A stretch of DNA of 64,000 nt, from NCBI RefSeq assembly GCF_019278565.1, contig NZ_CP058988.1, positions 2,790,001 to 2,854,000 of the forward strand, given 5' to 3'. The stretch is from Cellulophaga sp. HaHa_2_95 (lineage in GTDB: Bacteria > Bacteroidota > Bacteroidia > Flavobacteriales > Flavobacteriaceae). Under the pieces are notes generated by a model. That model was not told where the DNA came from. It saw nothing but the letters and a program-made list of their open reading frames with translations, and searched no databases. The stretch's first letter is position 1; each line of letters begins with the position of its first letter. The position numbers and the translations under genes were made by a program. Below are positions 8,909-18,448 of this stretch, one piece after another.

Positions 8909-10093
8909 ATGAAAAAATTTCTACTCGCAACCAGTATTCTTTTTTTTATATCCTGTGGGGGTGTAAAAAAAACACAAGAAGCTTTGAACTCCGGAAATTA
9001 TGATGCAGCAATTAATAAGGCTCTGAATAATTTAGTGGATAATAAAACTAAAAAAGGAAATCAACCTTATGTATTATTATTGGAGGAAGCCTTTAAGAAA
9101 AACACGGCTAGAGAATTAAAGCAAATTGCGTTTCTTCAAAAAAGTAATAATGCTGCCAATTATGAGCAAATTTATAATAGCTACGTAAACTTAAAACAAA
9201 TTGAAGAACGCATTAAGCCTTTATTACCTTTAATGATTTACGAGGAAGATCGTGAAGCTAAATTTTCTTTTAGTGATTATGATACTAAGATAATTAATAC
9301 AAAAAATCAATTATCAGATTATTTGTATGCCAATGCATCGGCGCTTTTAGAGCAGTCTACAGCTAAAAATGATTATAGAAAAGCATATAATGATTTGTTG
9401 TATTTGGAAGAGCTAAACCCTGGATATAAAGATACTAATCTTAAAATTCAAGAAGCACATCAAAAAGGGATAGACTATGTTCAGGTTCGTTTATTTAATG
9501 ATACAGAACAAATCATTCCAAGTAGATTGGAAGAAGATTTACTAAACTTCAATACGTTTGGTTTAAATAATTTATGGACAGAATACCATACTAATGCTAT
9601 AAAGAGCATTCAATATGATTATGAGATGGATGTGGTTTTTAAAAATATTTCTATTTCACCAGAGCAGATTAAAGAAAGACAAATAAGCAAAGAGAAGCAA
9701 ATTCTTGATGGCTACACCTATGCCGTAGATCGTAGTGGAAATCAAGTAAAAGATAGTTTAGGAAATAAAATTAAGATCGATAAATTTAAAACTGTAAAAT
9801 GTGATTTTTATCAGTTTACGCAATCTAAATCGGCACAAGTAGTTGGTCAAGTTAATTTTTTAGATTTAAAAACAAAACAGCAAATAAATACGTATCCATT
9901 AGCTAGTCAGTTTCTTTTTGAACACAATTATGCCAACTATAGTGGAGATAAATTGGCTTTAGACAATGATCTTATTTCTATGTTAAGCTTAGCGGCAGTA
10001 CCCTTCCCTACTAATGAACAAATGGTTTATGATGCCGGCGAAGATTTAAAAGCTAACCTAAAAGGGATTATCACAAGACATCAATTTAATTAG
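8909..10093 (+). CDS. uncharacterised lipoprotein with helical repeats
   Basis: 394 residues. Signal MKKFLLATSILFFISC with lipobox Cys16 followed by GG. The first third is helical and TPR-like (NSGNYDAAINKALNNL, NDYRKAYNDLLYLEELNPGY); the rest is mixed alpha/beta with no domain I recognise. Probably anchored to the inner or outer membrane facing the periplasm. Followed by a strong terminator shared with ytxJ on the other strand. No function is assigned. Confidence 0.75.
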   Translation: MKKFLLATSILFFISCGGVKKTQEALNSGNYDAAINKALNNLVDNKTKKGNQPYVLLLEEAFKKNTARELKQIAFLQKSNNAANYEQIYNSYVNLKQIEERIKPLLPLMIYEEDREAKFSFSDYDTKIINTKNQLSDYLYANASALLEQSTAKNDYRKAYNDLLYLEELNPGYKDTNLKIQEAHQKGIDYVQVRLFNDTEQIIPSRLEEDLLNFNTFGLNNLWTEYHTNAIKSIQYDYEMDVVFKNISISPEQIKERQISKEKQILDGYTYAVDRSGNQVKDSLGNKIKIDKFKTVKCDFYQFTQSKSAQVVGQVNFLDLKTKQQINTYPLASQFLFEHNYANYSGDKLALDNDLISMLSLAAVPFPTNEQMVYDAGEDLKANLKGIITRHQFN

Positions 10094-10108
10094 ACATTAT
10101 AGTCTACT

Positions 10109-10148
10109 AAAAAAGCCCTCAGTTGAAATAACAACTGAGGGCTTTTTT
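10109..10148. terminator. bidirectional terminator
   Basis: A 17-base perfect stem (AAAAAAGCCCTCAGTTG and its complement) around AAATAA, with T-runs on both strands, lies between the lipoprotein gene (plus) and ytxJ (minus). Confidence 0.92.
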
Positions 10149-10166
10149 AGTATTAAAATATTCTTA

Positions 10167-10565
10167 TTAAATAAATTTCTCTAGTGCCATATCATTTATA
10201 CTCCCATGAGAGGCATCTGCAACGGCTACGCCATTTTTGATAACCATTAATTGTGGAGATTGATGTATTACTTGAAACTTATACCCTGTTTCATTAGAAA
10301 CTTCTCTATTACTCAATAAATCCAAATAATATAAATCGGCCTGGTTTTTATCTAAATTATAGGTATTCTTAAAGGTATTCATCACCATGCGGCTAATCCC
10401 ACAAGTGGTAGAATGTTTAAAAATAATTTGCGGTTTTGTTTTAGATTTCTCCTTTATTTCTTCTAATTGATCTAATGAAGCCAATACAATCCATGGCAAT
10501 TCTGCTTTTTCTTCTCTAGGTGTTGCTTCTTTATTATTTCCAAATAGACTATCAAATAATCCCAT
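10167..10565 (-). CDS. ytxJ: YtxJ-type bacilliredoxin-like protein
   Basis: 132 residues with a thioredoxin fold of the YtxJ/DUF2847 family, thought to act with bacillithiol in thiol redox exchange. The active site is the monothiol motif HSTTCGIS with Cys55; the second cysteine of thioredoxins is absent. Other matches are DLLSNREVSNETGYKFQV and HQSPQLMVIKNG, which includes the cis-Pro turn. Cytoplasmic, no signal. Divergent from clpB, which fits a stress role, though co-regulation is not shown. Confidence 0.88.
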   Translation of the reverse strand: MGLFDSLFGNNKEATPREEKAELPWIVLASLDQLEEIKEKSKTKPQIIFKHSTTCGISRMVMNTFKNTYNLDKNQADLYYLDLLSNREVSNETGYKFQVIHQSPQLMVIKNGVAVADASHGSINDMALEKFI

Positions 10566-10730
10566 ATATCCTTAATTTTATATAGTCAGTCGTAAGGGGT
10601 TAACAACCTTACAAACTGCCGTATTGTCTTGTTAAATTACTTTTTTACCGTCAAAATGACATTTATCATTTCTTGGTAAGAAATTTGATTTTATCTTGTA
10701 AAAGTAGTCAATAACCTAAAATAACAATAT

Positions 10731-13328
10731 ATGAATATAAATAATTTCACCACAAAATCGCAGGAAGCAGTGCAACTCGCTCAGCAACTCGCGCAGGAAA
10801 TGGGACATCAACAAATTGAAAACGAACATATTTTCAAGGCTATTAGCCAAGTTGATGAAAATGTAACTCCCTTTATTTTGAAGAAACTGAACGTCAATAC
10901 CGATTTGCTTTTTCAGATGGTAGACAAGCAGTTAGAAAGTTTACCTAAAGTAACGGGAGGAGATTTAGTATTTTCCCGTGAAACAGGAAAGACGTTGAAC
11001 GATGCGTCTTCTATTGCTAAAGTTATGGAAGATGAATATGTATCTATTGAACATTTGCTATTAGCAATCTTTAATTCTAAAAGCAAGATTGGTCAGATTT
11101 TAAAGGATCAAGGAGTCAGTGAGAAAAACTTTAAAGCGGCCATACAAGAATTGCGTAAAGGCGGTAAAGTGACTTCTCAGGGTGCAGAAGATACTTATAA
11201 TTCTTTAAACAAGTATGCAAAAAATTTAAATGATTTAGCCGATAAAGGAAAATTAGATCCTGTCATTGGGCGTGATGAAGAAATACGAAGAGTACTTCAA
11301 ATCTTATCCCGTAGAACAAAAAATAATCCTATGTTGGTGGGTGAGCCAGGTGTTGGTAAAACCGCTATCGCTGAAGGCTTAGCACGTCGAATTGTTCAGG
11401 GAGACGTGCCCGAAAATTTGAAGGATAAAGTCATTTATTCTTTAGACATGGGGGCTCTAATTGCTGGTGCAAAATACAAAGGTGAATTCGAGGAACGATT
11501 AAAGGCGGTTATTAAAGAAGTAACCACTTCTGATGGTAGCATCGTTTTATTCATTGATGAAATTCACACGCTGGTAGGTGCTGGTGGTGGTGATGGCGCA
11601 ATGGATGCCGCAAATATTTTGAAACCAGCCTTAGCCAGAGGTGAACTTAGAGCCATTGGAGCAACTACGCTTGATGAATATCAAAAATATTTTGAAAAAG
11701 ATAAAGCGTTAGAACGTAGATTTCAAAAAATTGTCGTGGATGAGCCAGATACCGAAAGTGCTATTTCTATTCTTCGTGGTATAAAAGATAAATATGAAGC
11801 ACACCATAAAGTACGTATCAAAGATGAGGCTGTAATTGCTGCTGTGGAATTATCCCAACGTTATATTACCAATCGTTTTCTACCAGACAAGGCTATTGAT
11901 TTGATTGATGAAGCTGCAGCAAAATTACGCATGGAAATCAATTCTAAACCAGAAGAATTAGATGTTTTAGATCGTAAGATCATGCAATTAGAGATTGAAG
12001 TTGAAGCTATTAAACGTGAAAATGATAAAACTAAGTTGCAGGCTTTAAATCTAGATTTAGCCAATATCAAAGAAGAACGTAATGAGATTTTTGCGAAATG
12101 GGAAAGTGAAAAAACGGTTGTAGATGATATCCAGAAAACAAAACAGGATATTGAAGATTTTAAGCTTGAAGCGGAGCGTGCAGAGCGTAATGGTGATTAT
12201 GGTAAAGTAGCAGAGTTACGCTACGGTAAGATAAAAGATGCTCAAGAAAAGTTAGAAAGCCTACAACATGTTTTAGAAGAGCAACAGCTGGGAGATACCA
12301 TGATTAAAGAGGAGGTCACCAGTGAAGATATCGCTCAAGTAGTAGCTAAGTGGACAGGCATACCTGTTACAAAAATGTTACAGAGTGAACGCGAAAAATT
12401 GTTACAACTAGAAGAGGTACTGCACAAACGAGTTGTGGGGCAAGAAGAAGCTATAGAAGCGGTTTCTGATGCTATACGTCGTAGCAGAGCTGGTTTACAA
12501 GATACCAAACGCCCTATTGGTTCCTTTCTATTTTTAGGAACAACAGGCGTTGGTAAAACAGAGCTGGCAAAAACATTAGCTACCTATTTGTTTGATGATG
12601 AAAGCGCAATGACGCGAATAGATATGAGTGAGTATCAAGAGCGTCATTCGGTAAGTAGATTGGTTGGAGCACCTCCAGGATATGTAGGCTATGATGAAGG
12701 AGGACAATTAACAGAAGCAGTACGCCGTAGACCGTATTCAGTCATACTATTAGATGAGATAGAAAAAGCACATCCAGATACCTTCAATATATTATTACAA
12801 GTACTGGATGAGGGTAGGCTTACAGATAATAAAGGTCGCGTGGCAGATTTTAAGAATACGATTATCATTATGACCAGTAATATGGGTAGCCATATTATTC
12901 AGGAGAAGTTTGAATCAAATCCTGATACCTACAGTGCTACAGAAGCAGCGCGCGTAGAAGTTTTAGGGCTATTGAAAAAATCTATTCGACCTGAGTTTTT
13001 AAATCGTATTGATGATATTATCATGTTTACGCCATTAAGTAAAGAAGATATCACTAAGATTGTTCGTTTACAGTTAAATGGATTGAAGAGGATGTTGTCT
13101 AAGCAAAATATTACTATTGATGCTACAGATGAAACCATTAACTATCTTGCTGAAAAAGGATATGATCCTCAATACGGTGCGCGTCCTATAAAACGTGTTA
13201 TTCAGAAAGAAGTATTGAACACGCTTTCTAAGGAAATATTAGCTGGAAATATCACCACAGATAGTGTTGTACTCATTGATTCTTTTAACGATCAATTGGT
13301 ATTTAGAAACCAAGAAGAACTGGCGTAA
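10731..13328 (+). CDS. clpB: ATP-dependent chaperone ClpB
   Basis: Hsp100 disaggregase that works with DnaK to recover aggregated proteins. 865 residues, full family length. In order: Clp N-domain (about 1-150), first AAA+ domain with Walker A GEPGVGKT (about 205-212), coiled middle domain (about 400-530), second AAA+ domain with Walker A GTTGVGKT (about 603-611), and the C-terminal D2-small domain ([16 protein letters not shown]). The middle domain distinguishes it from ClpA/ClpC. No CIRCE element was seen upstream. Confidence 0.97.
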   Translation: MNINNFTTKSQEAVQLAQQLAQEMGHQQIENEHIFKAISQVDENVTPFILKKLNVNTDLLFQMVDKQLESLPKVTGGDLVFSRETGKTLNDASSIAKVMEDEYVSIEHLLLAIFNSKSKIGQILKDQGVSEKNFKAAIQELRKGGKVTSQGAEDTYNSLNKYAKNLNDLADKGKLDPVIGRDEEIRRVLQILSRRTKNNPMLVGEPGVGKTAIAEGLARRIVQGDVPENLKDKVIYSLDMGALIAGAKYKGEFEERLKAVIKEVTTSDGSIVLFIDEIHTLVGAGGGDGAMDAANILKPALARGELRAIGATTLDEYQKYFEKDKALERRFQKIVVDEPDTESAISILRGIKDKYEAHHKVRIKDEAVIAAVELSQRYITNRFLPDKAIDLIDEAAAKLRMEINSKPEELDVLDRKIMQLEIEVEAIKRENDKTKLQALNLDLANIKEERNEIFAKWESEKTVVDDIQKTKQDIEDFKLEAERAERNGDYGKVAELRYGKIKDAQEKLESLQHVLEEQQLGDTMIKEEVTSEDIAQVVAKWTGIPVTKMLQSEREKLLQLEEVLHKRVVGQEEAIEAVSDAIRRSRAGLQDTKRPIGSFLFLGTTGVGKTELAKTLATYLFDDESAMTRIDMSEYQERHSVSRLVGAPPGYVGYDEGGQLTEAVRRRPYSVILLDEIEKAHPDTFNILLQVLDEGRLTDNKGRVADFKNTIIIMTSNMGSHIIQEKFESNPDTYSATEAARVEVLGLLKKSIRPEFLNRIDDIIMFTPLSKEDITKIVRLQLNGLKRMLSKQNITIDATDETINYLAEKGYDPQYGARPIKRVIQKEVLNTLSKEILAGNITTDSVVLIDSFNDQLVFRNQEELA

Positions 13329-13352
13329 CATTTGTTTAAAATAGATTTATAG

Positions 13353-13392
13353 AAACATCCTTTTATTTAAGAGATAAAAGGATGTTTTTTTT
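13353..13392 (+). terminator. terminator of clpB
   Basis: Stem AAACATCCTTTTAT / ATAAAAGGATGTTT around TTAAGAG, followed by T residues, 25 bases after the clpB stop. Confidence 0.88.
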
Positions 13393-13433
13393 GTTATTTA
13401 ACATACCGCACAGTATATAATTTTTTATATTCG

Positions 13434-13451
13434 TATAAAATAGCTTTTATA
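13434..13451. promoter_or_regulatory. possible TetR operator at its own start codon
   Basis: The perfect inverted repeat TATAAAA-TAGC-TTTTATA touches the ATG at 13451, and a near-match promoter box (TATATTCG) sits just upstream. TetR regulators often repress themselves from such sites; this is inference. Confidence 0.35.
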
Positions 13452-14047
13452 TGACAACCAAAGCCGAAAGAACTACTGTATATATTGTAGAGACTGTAGC
13501 GCCCATATTTAATAAATTAGGGTATGTTGGTACGAGTATGAGCGATCTAACCGAAGCAACAGGATTAACAAAGGGTGCGTTATATGGCAATTTTGAGAAT
13601 AAAGAAGCGCTAGCCATAGCCGCTTTTGAATACAATAGTAAATTACTTCTTGATGCTATTGATGTACAGATTAATTCTGAAGGTACCGCTTTAGAAAAAC
13701 TAGCTACCTTATTAGACTTTTACAGACATTATGATGAGTTTACCTTACCTATGGGAGGTTGCCCCGTTTTAAATGTTGGGGTAGATGCTAAGCATAACAA
13801 TAAACTATTGGCCGCTGCAGCGAAAGAAGTTGCTAAAACTATAGAAGGCAAAATAGCCTTGACTTTAGAAAATGGAATTAATGCTGCCGAAATTAAACTT
13901 CCTGTAACCCCTCTTCAATTTGCTAAGCAATTATATACCATGATACAAGGAGCTATTGCCATGGCCACTATAACAGAAGATAGAAAGTATTTATTAAACA
14001 CCATCACCTACTTGGAGTATCTTATTTCAAATGAAATTAAAAAGTAG
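13451..14047 (+). CDS. TetR/AcrR-family repressor
   Basis: 198 residues. The N-terminal helix-turn-helix is clear: NKLGYVGTSMSDLTEATGLTKGALYGNFENKEALA (about 22-56). The C-terminal ligand domain carries the segment MGGCPVLNVG, the Gly-Cys position typical of this subfamily. The neighbouring MFS efflux-type gene is convergent and ends one base away; the pair probably forms a drug or small-molecule response unit, but the inducer is not evident. Confidence 0.9.
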   Translation: MTTKAERTTVYIVETVAPIFNKLGYVGTSMSDLTEATGLTKGALYGNFENKEALAIAAFEYNSKLLLDAIDVQINSEGTALEKLATLLDFYRHYDEFTLPMGGCPVLNVGVDAKHNNKLLAAAAKEVAKTIEGKIALTLENGINAAEIKLPVTPLQFAKQLYTMIQGAIAMATITEDRKYLLNTITYLEYLISNEIKK

Positions 14048-14048
14048 C

Positions 14049-15263
14049 TTATTTAAATGCTAGGCGTTTAATTTTATTTTTGATAGCATGTTTTTTGCGG
14101 TTTATTAATATCCCCACTGCGATAAGTACGCCCATTCCTGCCAAAACAGCCCCTACAATACTTGCCGAAGTTATCCCGTACCCCATTGCAATAGGTAATC
14201 CTGCCAAGTAAGCTCCCGAAGCATTCCCCATATTAAAAGCACTCTGGTTCATAGAAGAGCCTAACATTTCAGATCCTTTAGAGGCATTAATAATCGCCAT
14301 TTGTATCGGGGTAGCCACCGTAAAAGAAATAATACCAATAACAAAGGTAAGTACCAATATGGCTATAGGATTTTGAGCAACAACCGTATTAATAAGCAAC
14401 ACTAAAGACATCATTCCCAAACTCAGAATTATAGCTTTCATAGGACTAAACTTTTCTGCCATTTTAGCTCCCACAAAATTCCCAACGACCATTCCTAAAC
14501 CTGCTAATATCATAGCGTAACCCACCATACTCTCTGGATAACCAGAAACATTTGTGATTAATGGAGCTATGTAACTGTACCATGCAAAAAAACCTCCTGT
14601 ACCCACTGTTGTTAATAAAATAAGCACCCAAAGTTCTATTCTTTTAAAGACTTGCAAATCTTTTCGCAATCCTTCGGTAGATGATTTAGGAAATGCAGGC
14701 ATCCAAAAATAGACGCTTGACATTGCTAAAATTCCAATTATCCCCACTAACATAAAGGAAAGGTTCCAACTAAAATGATGGCCCAAATAGGTTCCCAGCG
14801 GAACACCTAGAACATTGGCTAAGGTTAATCCAGAAAACATGATAGCCATACCTTGAGCAGATTTCCCTTTTGGTACTAATTTTCCAGCGACTACGGCGCC
14901 AATACCGAAAAATGCTCCATGAGGAAGCCCTGATAAGAACCTAAAAACTAAAAGACTTGTATAATTTTCAGCAAAAGCCGATAATGTGTTAAACACGGTA
15001 AACCATAACATTAGGGCTAATAAAACTTTATGTGCAGACCATTTACTTCCTAAGCCTGTTAAAAGTGGAGCCCCTACCACTACTCCTAATGCATAAGCGG
15101 CTATAAAATGTCCTGCTTGTGGAATGGTAATTTGTAAAGCTGTGGCAACATCGGGTAAGATTCCCATAATCACAAACTCTGTCATTCCTATTCCAAATCC
15201 TCCAATAGCCAAGGCCAATAGTGCTTTTTTATTTGATTTTATCGCATCCATACGCTTCTGCAT
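14049..15263 (-). CDS. MFS efflux transporter, AraJ/YdhP-like
   Basis: About 404 residues from the ATG at 15263 (MQKRMDAIKSNKK); an upstream TTG would add five residues. Twelve hydrophobic segments are visible. The first helix ALAIGGFGIGMTEFVIMGILPDVA and the motif FLSGLPHGAFFGIGAVVAGKLVP mark the proton-driven arabinose/drug efflux (AraJ-like, DHA1) subfamily. Inner membrane protein. Substrate not predictable. Convergent with the TetR gene, with one base between the stops. Confidence 0.9.
   Translation of the reverse strand: MQKRMDAIKSNKKALLALAIGGFGIGMTEFVIMGILPDVATALQITIPQAGHFIAAYALGVVVGAPLLTGLGSKWSAHKVLLALMLWFTVFNTLSAFAENYTSLLVFRFLSGLPHGAFFGIGAVVAGKLVPKGKSAQGMAIMFSGLTLANVLGVPLGTYLGHHFSWNLSFMLVGIIGILAMSSVYFWMPAFPKSSTEGLRKDLQVFKRIELWVLILLTTVGTGGFFAWYSYIAPLITNVSGYPESMVGYAMILAGLGMVVGNFVGAKMAEKFSPMKAIILSLGMMSLVLLINTVVAQNPIAILVLTFVIGIISFTVATPIQMAIINASKGSEMLGSSMNQSAFNMGNASGAYLAGLPIAMGYGITSASIVGAVLAGMGVLIAVGILINRKKHAIKNKIKRLAFK
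14053..14081 (+). terminator. tetR terminator inside the end of the MFS gene
   Basis: Stem TTAAATGC-TAG-GCGTTTAA (one G:U pair), followed by TTTTATTTTT. It starts five bases after the tetR stop and lies within the antisense of the MFS coding end. Confidence 0.6.
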
Positions 15264-15419
15264 TTTAATAATCAACAACCATTTTTAATTGTAAAAAATA
15301 ACAATTAAGCCAACAAAGGTAGAACCAATAAACAGTATATTTCTATGTTTAATTACCATATTTATGTTAATTATTCACCTCCGAATAGCGCTACACATTT
15401 TCATTTTTCTACAATTCAG

Positions 15420-15436
15420 GTTGTAAATTGTACAAC
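15420..15436. promoter_or_regulatory. short inverted repeat upstream of the TonB receptor
   Basis: GTTGTA-AATTG-TACAAC lies 73 bases before the receptor start in an otherwise featureless 245-base gap. Possible operator; no known regulator can be tied to it. Confidence 0.25.
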
Positions 15437-15508
15437 TCAGAATATCATTTTCTTTTAAAAATCATGATCTATTCATCTTTACAGTATCAACCAAAAGACA
15501 GAACAATC

Positions 15509-17665
15509 ATGAAAATTAGAGTATTTACAATTTTATTACTGCTACACCTCAATGTTATAGCACAGAAAACCATCACAGGAAAAGTCATTGATCACCAAGG
15601 TGTGCCTGTAATGGGCGCAAATGTGTACTTAGAAGGTACGTATGATGGTACAGCAACAAATGAAAATGGTATATTCTCTTTTCTAACAGAAGAAACTGGA
15701 ATACATACTTTAGTTATCTCCTCTATTTCTTATGAAACATATACCAAATCTTCTGATGTAACTGCATTTAAAAACTTTACGGTAAAACTGCGGGATGATG
15801 TAAATGCGTTAGATGCCGTAACTGTAAATGCAGGAACTTTTAAAGCGGGTGACAACGCGAAGGTTACCGCATTAAAGCCCTTAGATATTGTTACTACTGC
15901 TGGCGCACTAGGCGATGTAATGGGAGCTTTACAAACCCTAGCAGGAACCACTACCGTTGCTGAAGATGGTCGATTATTTGTGCGTGGTGGTGATGCCGAA
16001 GAAACCCAAATTTTCGTAGATGGGATGCGTGTATTTACCCCCTACGCTCCTTCTGCGAATAATATTCCTACCAGGGGTAGATTGTCTCCTTTTTTGTTTA
16101 GAGGGATTACATTTTCTACTGGTGGATATTCTGCAGAATATGGCCAAGCACTATCGAGTGTTCTTTTGCTAAGTAGTATAGACGAGCCCCTAGAAGAAAA
16201 AACAGAATTATCTTTAATGACAGTTGGTCTAGGAGTTGGTAATACCCAAAAATGGAAAGCTAATTCTTTGAGTATAAATGCTTCATATATGAATTTAGAA
16301 CCATACCAAGCAGTATTTCCCGGGAATAATATTTGGCATGCACCCATAGAAACTTTAGGAGGAGAAGCAGTATATCGACATAAATTTAAAAACGATGGTT
16401 TGTTAAAAGTATATGGTGCATATAGTGCCCTAAGTTTTGATCTTACACAAGAGGACATCAATGAACCTTTAGGCCTTAGATTTGCATTAGAGAATAGAAA
16501 TTTATATATCAATACTTCGTATAAAGATTTTTTAGACAAAGATTGGAGTATTCAAACAGGTGTATCATTCTCTAATGACGAGTCTAAATTAAAATTTAGT
16601 GATGCTGATGTTACCGATATAGAGAATTCTGCTCATTTTAAATTAGTTCTCAATAAATATTTCTCTAGGAGGTACAAATTGAACTTTGGTGCAGAATACT
16701 TTATTACAAACTTTAAAGAAAACTATACAACCGCGACCACAGAAACCAACGACTACATTTTTTACAATAACCTCTTGAGTAGTTTTCTAGAAACAGATAT
16801 TTTCTTTTCTAAGAATTTAGCCACCAAAATTGGCTTTAGAGGTGAGTATTCTCAATTATTAGAAGAGTTTAATATATCTCCTAGAATATCCTTAGCTTAT
16901 AAAGCTGGCGCGAATGCACAGCTTTCCTTAGCATATGGTCAATTTTTTCAAAACCCTAAGAATGACTATCTAAAATTTGGTACTGATTTCTCAGCTGAAA
17001 ACACAACGCATCTAATTGCCAATTATCAATATGTTAAAAACAAACAGATATTCAGAGCAGAAGTCTATTACAAGGATTACAATAATCTCGTAAAATATGA
17101 AACGCCAATAGCACTTCCTACCTCTACCTATTCTAATGCAGGTGGTGGTTTTGCTAAAGGTCTTGATATTTTTTGGCGGGATAACAAAACCGTGAAAAAT
17201 ACAGAATACTGGGTATCCTATTCTTATCTGGATACCGAAAGGGATTATAGAAACTATCCAACTGCTGCAACCCCCAATTTTGCATCTAAACACAATGCCT
17301 CTATTGTATTAAAGCATTGGGTCAAAAATTGGAAAAGTCAGATAGGGCTGAGTTATAATTTTGCTACTGGGCGCTCCTACACCAACCCTAATACAGATGC
17401 TTTTTTAGCAGAAAAAACTAAAAACTATACTGCTTTAAATGCCAATTGGGCCTATTTAATCAGTCCACAAAAAATACTTTACTTCTCGGTAAGCAATGTT
17501 TTAGGTACCAAGAATATTAACGGGTATCAATATGCCAATCAAGCAAATAGTACCGGAACATTTGATCGTAGAGCGCTAACACCCAATACGGATAGCTTTT
17601 TCTTCGTAGGTTTATTTTGGACCATAAGTGATAACAAGAAAGACAATCAACTTAATAATCTTTAA
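15509..17665 (+). CDS. TonB-dependent outer-membrane receptor
   Basis: 718 residues from the ATG at 15509; the reading frame is open to a TTG at 15428, but the methionine at 15509 begins a clean signal peptide (MKIRVFTILLLLHLNVIAQ). Domains: carboxypeptidase-regulatory-like beta domain (about 20-105; ITGKVIDHQGVPVMGANVYLEG), plug (LGDVMGALQTLAGTT, RLFVRGGDAEETQIFVDGM) and a 22-strand type barrel ending in a strand with terminal aromatic residues (FFVGLFWTI). Shorter than SusC-type receptors and with no SusD partner, so an iron, cobalamin or small-nutrient receptor is more likely. Followed by a small exported protein. Confidence 0.92.
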   Translation: MKIRVFTILLLLHLNVIAQKTITGKVIDHQGVPVMGANVYLEGTYDGTATNENGIFSFLTEETGIHTLVISSISYETYTKSSDVTAFKNFTVKLRDDVNALDAVTVNAGTFKAGDNAKVTALKPLDIVTTAGALGDVMGALQTLAGTTTVAEDGRLFVRGGDAEETQIFVDGMRVFTPYAPSANNIPTRGRLSPFLFRGITFSTGGYSAEYGQALSSVLLLSSIDEPLEEKTELSLMTVGLGVGNTQKWKANSLSINASYMNLEPYQAVFPGNNIWHAPIETLGGEAVYRHKFKNDGLLKVYGAYSALSFDLTQEDINEPLGLRFALENRNLYINTSYKDFLDKDWSIQTGVSFSNDESKLKFSDADVTDIENSAHFKLVLNKYFSRRYKLNFGAEYFITNFKENYTTATTETNDYIFYNNLLSSFLETDIFFSKNLATKIGFRGEYSQLLEEFNISPRISLAYKAGANAQLSLAYGQFFQNPKNDYLKFGTDFSAENTTHLIANYQYVKNKQIFRAEVYYKDYNNLVKYETPIALPTSTYSNAGGGFAKGLDIFWRDNKTVKNTEYWVSYSYLDTERDYRNYPTAATPNFASKHNASIVLKHWVKNWKSQIGLSYNFATGRSYTNPNTDAFLAEKTKNYTALNANWAYLISPQKILYFSVSNVLGTKNINGYQYANQANSTGTFDRRALTPNTDSFFFVGLFWTISDNKKDNQLNNL

Positions 17666-17773
17666 AATCGACATTTGAATCGCTAAAAACAACAACTCGG
17701 TACCCTAAATTCTTTTAAGGCTGAGAATACCATGATATTTGATTCAATTAAAAAAACATATAAAACCAATCCT

Positions 17774-18412
17774 ATGAAAACTATTGTATTTGTATTCACC
17801 TTTATGCTCACCTTAAATCTAGCTGCACAGACCTCTTATGAAAAAGGGATGATCAAAGCCTTCCAATTATGGCAAGAGCAAAAAAACACAGAAGCATCAC
17901 AGCTATTTGAACGAATTGCTACAGCAGAAAAAGAAAATTGGCTACCACCCTACTATTTAGCCACTGTTGAAATAGTGAGCAGTTTTGGTATTCAAGAAGA
18001 AGATGTGCTCACCGCAAAACTAACTCGGGCAAAAAAATATTTAGATCAGGCTGCCAACTTATCCGAAGAAAATCCAGAAATCATCATAAGTTATGCCTTA
18101 TTAAATACCGCCTATATTGCTTTTGACGGACAAAAATACGGCATGACATTATCTCCAGAAAATACTGCTTTATACAGTAAAGCATTGGAAATTGCTCCAA
18201 AAAATCCCAGGGTAGTCTTAAGTAAAGCGGAATGGGATATGGGTTTTGCTAAGTTCTTCGGGAAATCTACACAACCTTTTTGTGATGATATAGCACGTGC
18301 TATAGAATTATTTACTAAGGAAGAACAAACCATACAATTTTATCCTTATAGTGGAATAGAACGTGCAGAAGCAATTCATACATCTTGTAAAAAAGAAACC
18401 TCTCCAGAATAA
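17774..18412 (+). CDS. exported TPR-like protein next to the TonB receptor
   Basis: 212 residues from the ATG at 17774, where a signal peptide starts (MKTIVFVFTFMLTLNLAAQ); an earlier ATG at 17732 would put 14 polar residues in front of it. The mature part is helical and TPR-like (EKGMIKAFQLWQEQKNTEASQLFERIA; PRVVLSKAEWDMGFAKFFG). It follows the receptor gene by 108 bases and is likely co-transcribed and periplasmic. Its last codons overlap the terminator hairpin of the opposite gene. Function unknown. Confidence 0.8.
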   Translation: MKTIVFVFTFMLTLNLAAQTSYEKGMIKAFQLWQEQKNTEASQLFERIATAEKENWLPPYYLATVEIVSSFGIQEEDVLTAKLTRAKKYLDQAANLSEENPEIIISYALLNTAYIAFDGQKYGMTLSPENTALYSKALEIAPKNPRVVLSKAEWDMGFAKFFGKSTQPFCDDIARAIELFTKEEQTIQFYPYSGIERAEAIHTSCKKETSPE

Positions 18413-18424
18413 GGGAGAGGTTTC
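18389..18424 (-). terminator. terminator of the GapN-type gene, overlapping a coding end
   Basis: On the minus strand: GAAACCTCTCC, loop CTTATTCT, GGAGAGGTTTC, then TTTTTT. The hairpin lies 25 bases after the dehydrogenase stop and spans the stop codon of the plus-strand TPR-like gene (18410-18412). Confidence 0.85.
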
Positions 18425-18448
18425 AAATTATATGGTGTAGAATACAAA

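Noticed and set aside
10592..10612. Imperfect palindrome between ytxJ and clpB considered as a heat-shock operator
   Set aside because: Only six outer bases pair cleanly and it does not match CIRCE; too weak to call.
16042..16539. 165-residue minus-strand frame inside the TonB receptor
   Set aside because: Fully antisense to well-conserved receptor sequence, with no promoter or domain.
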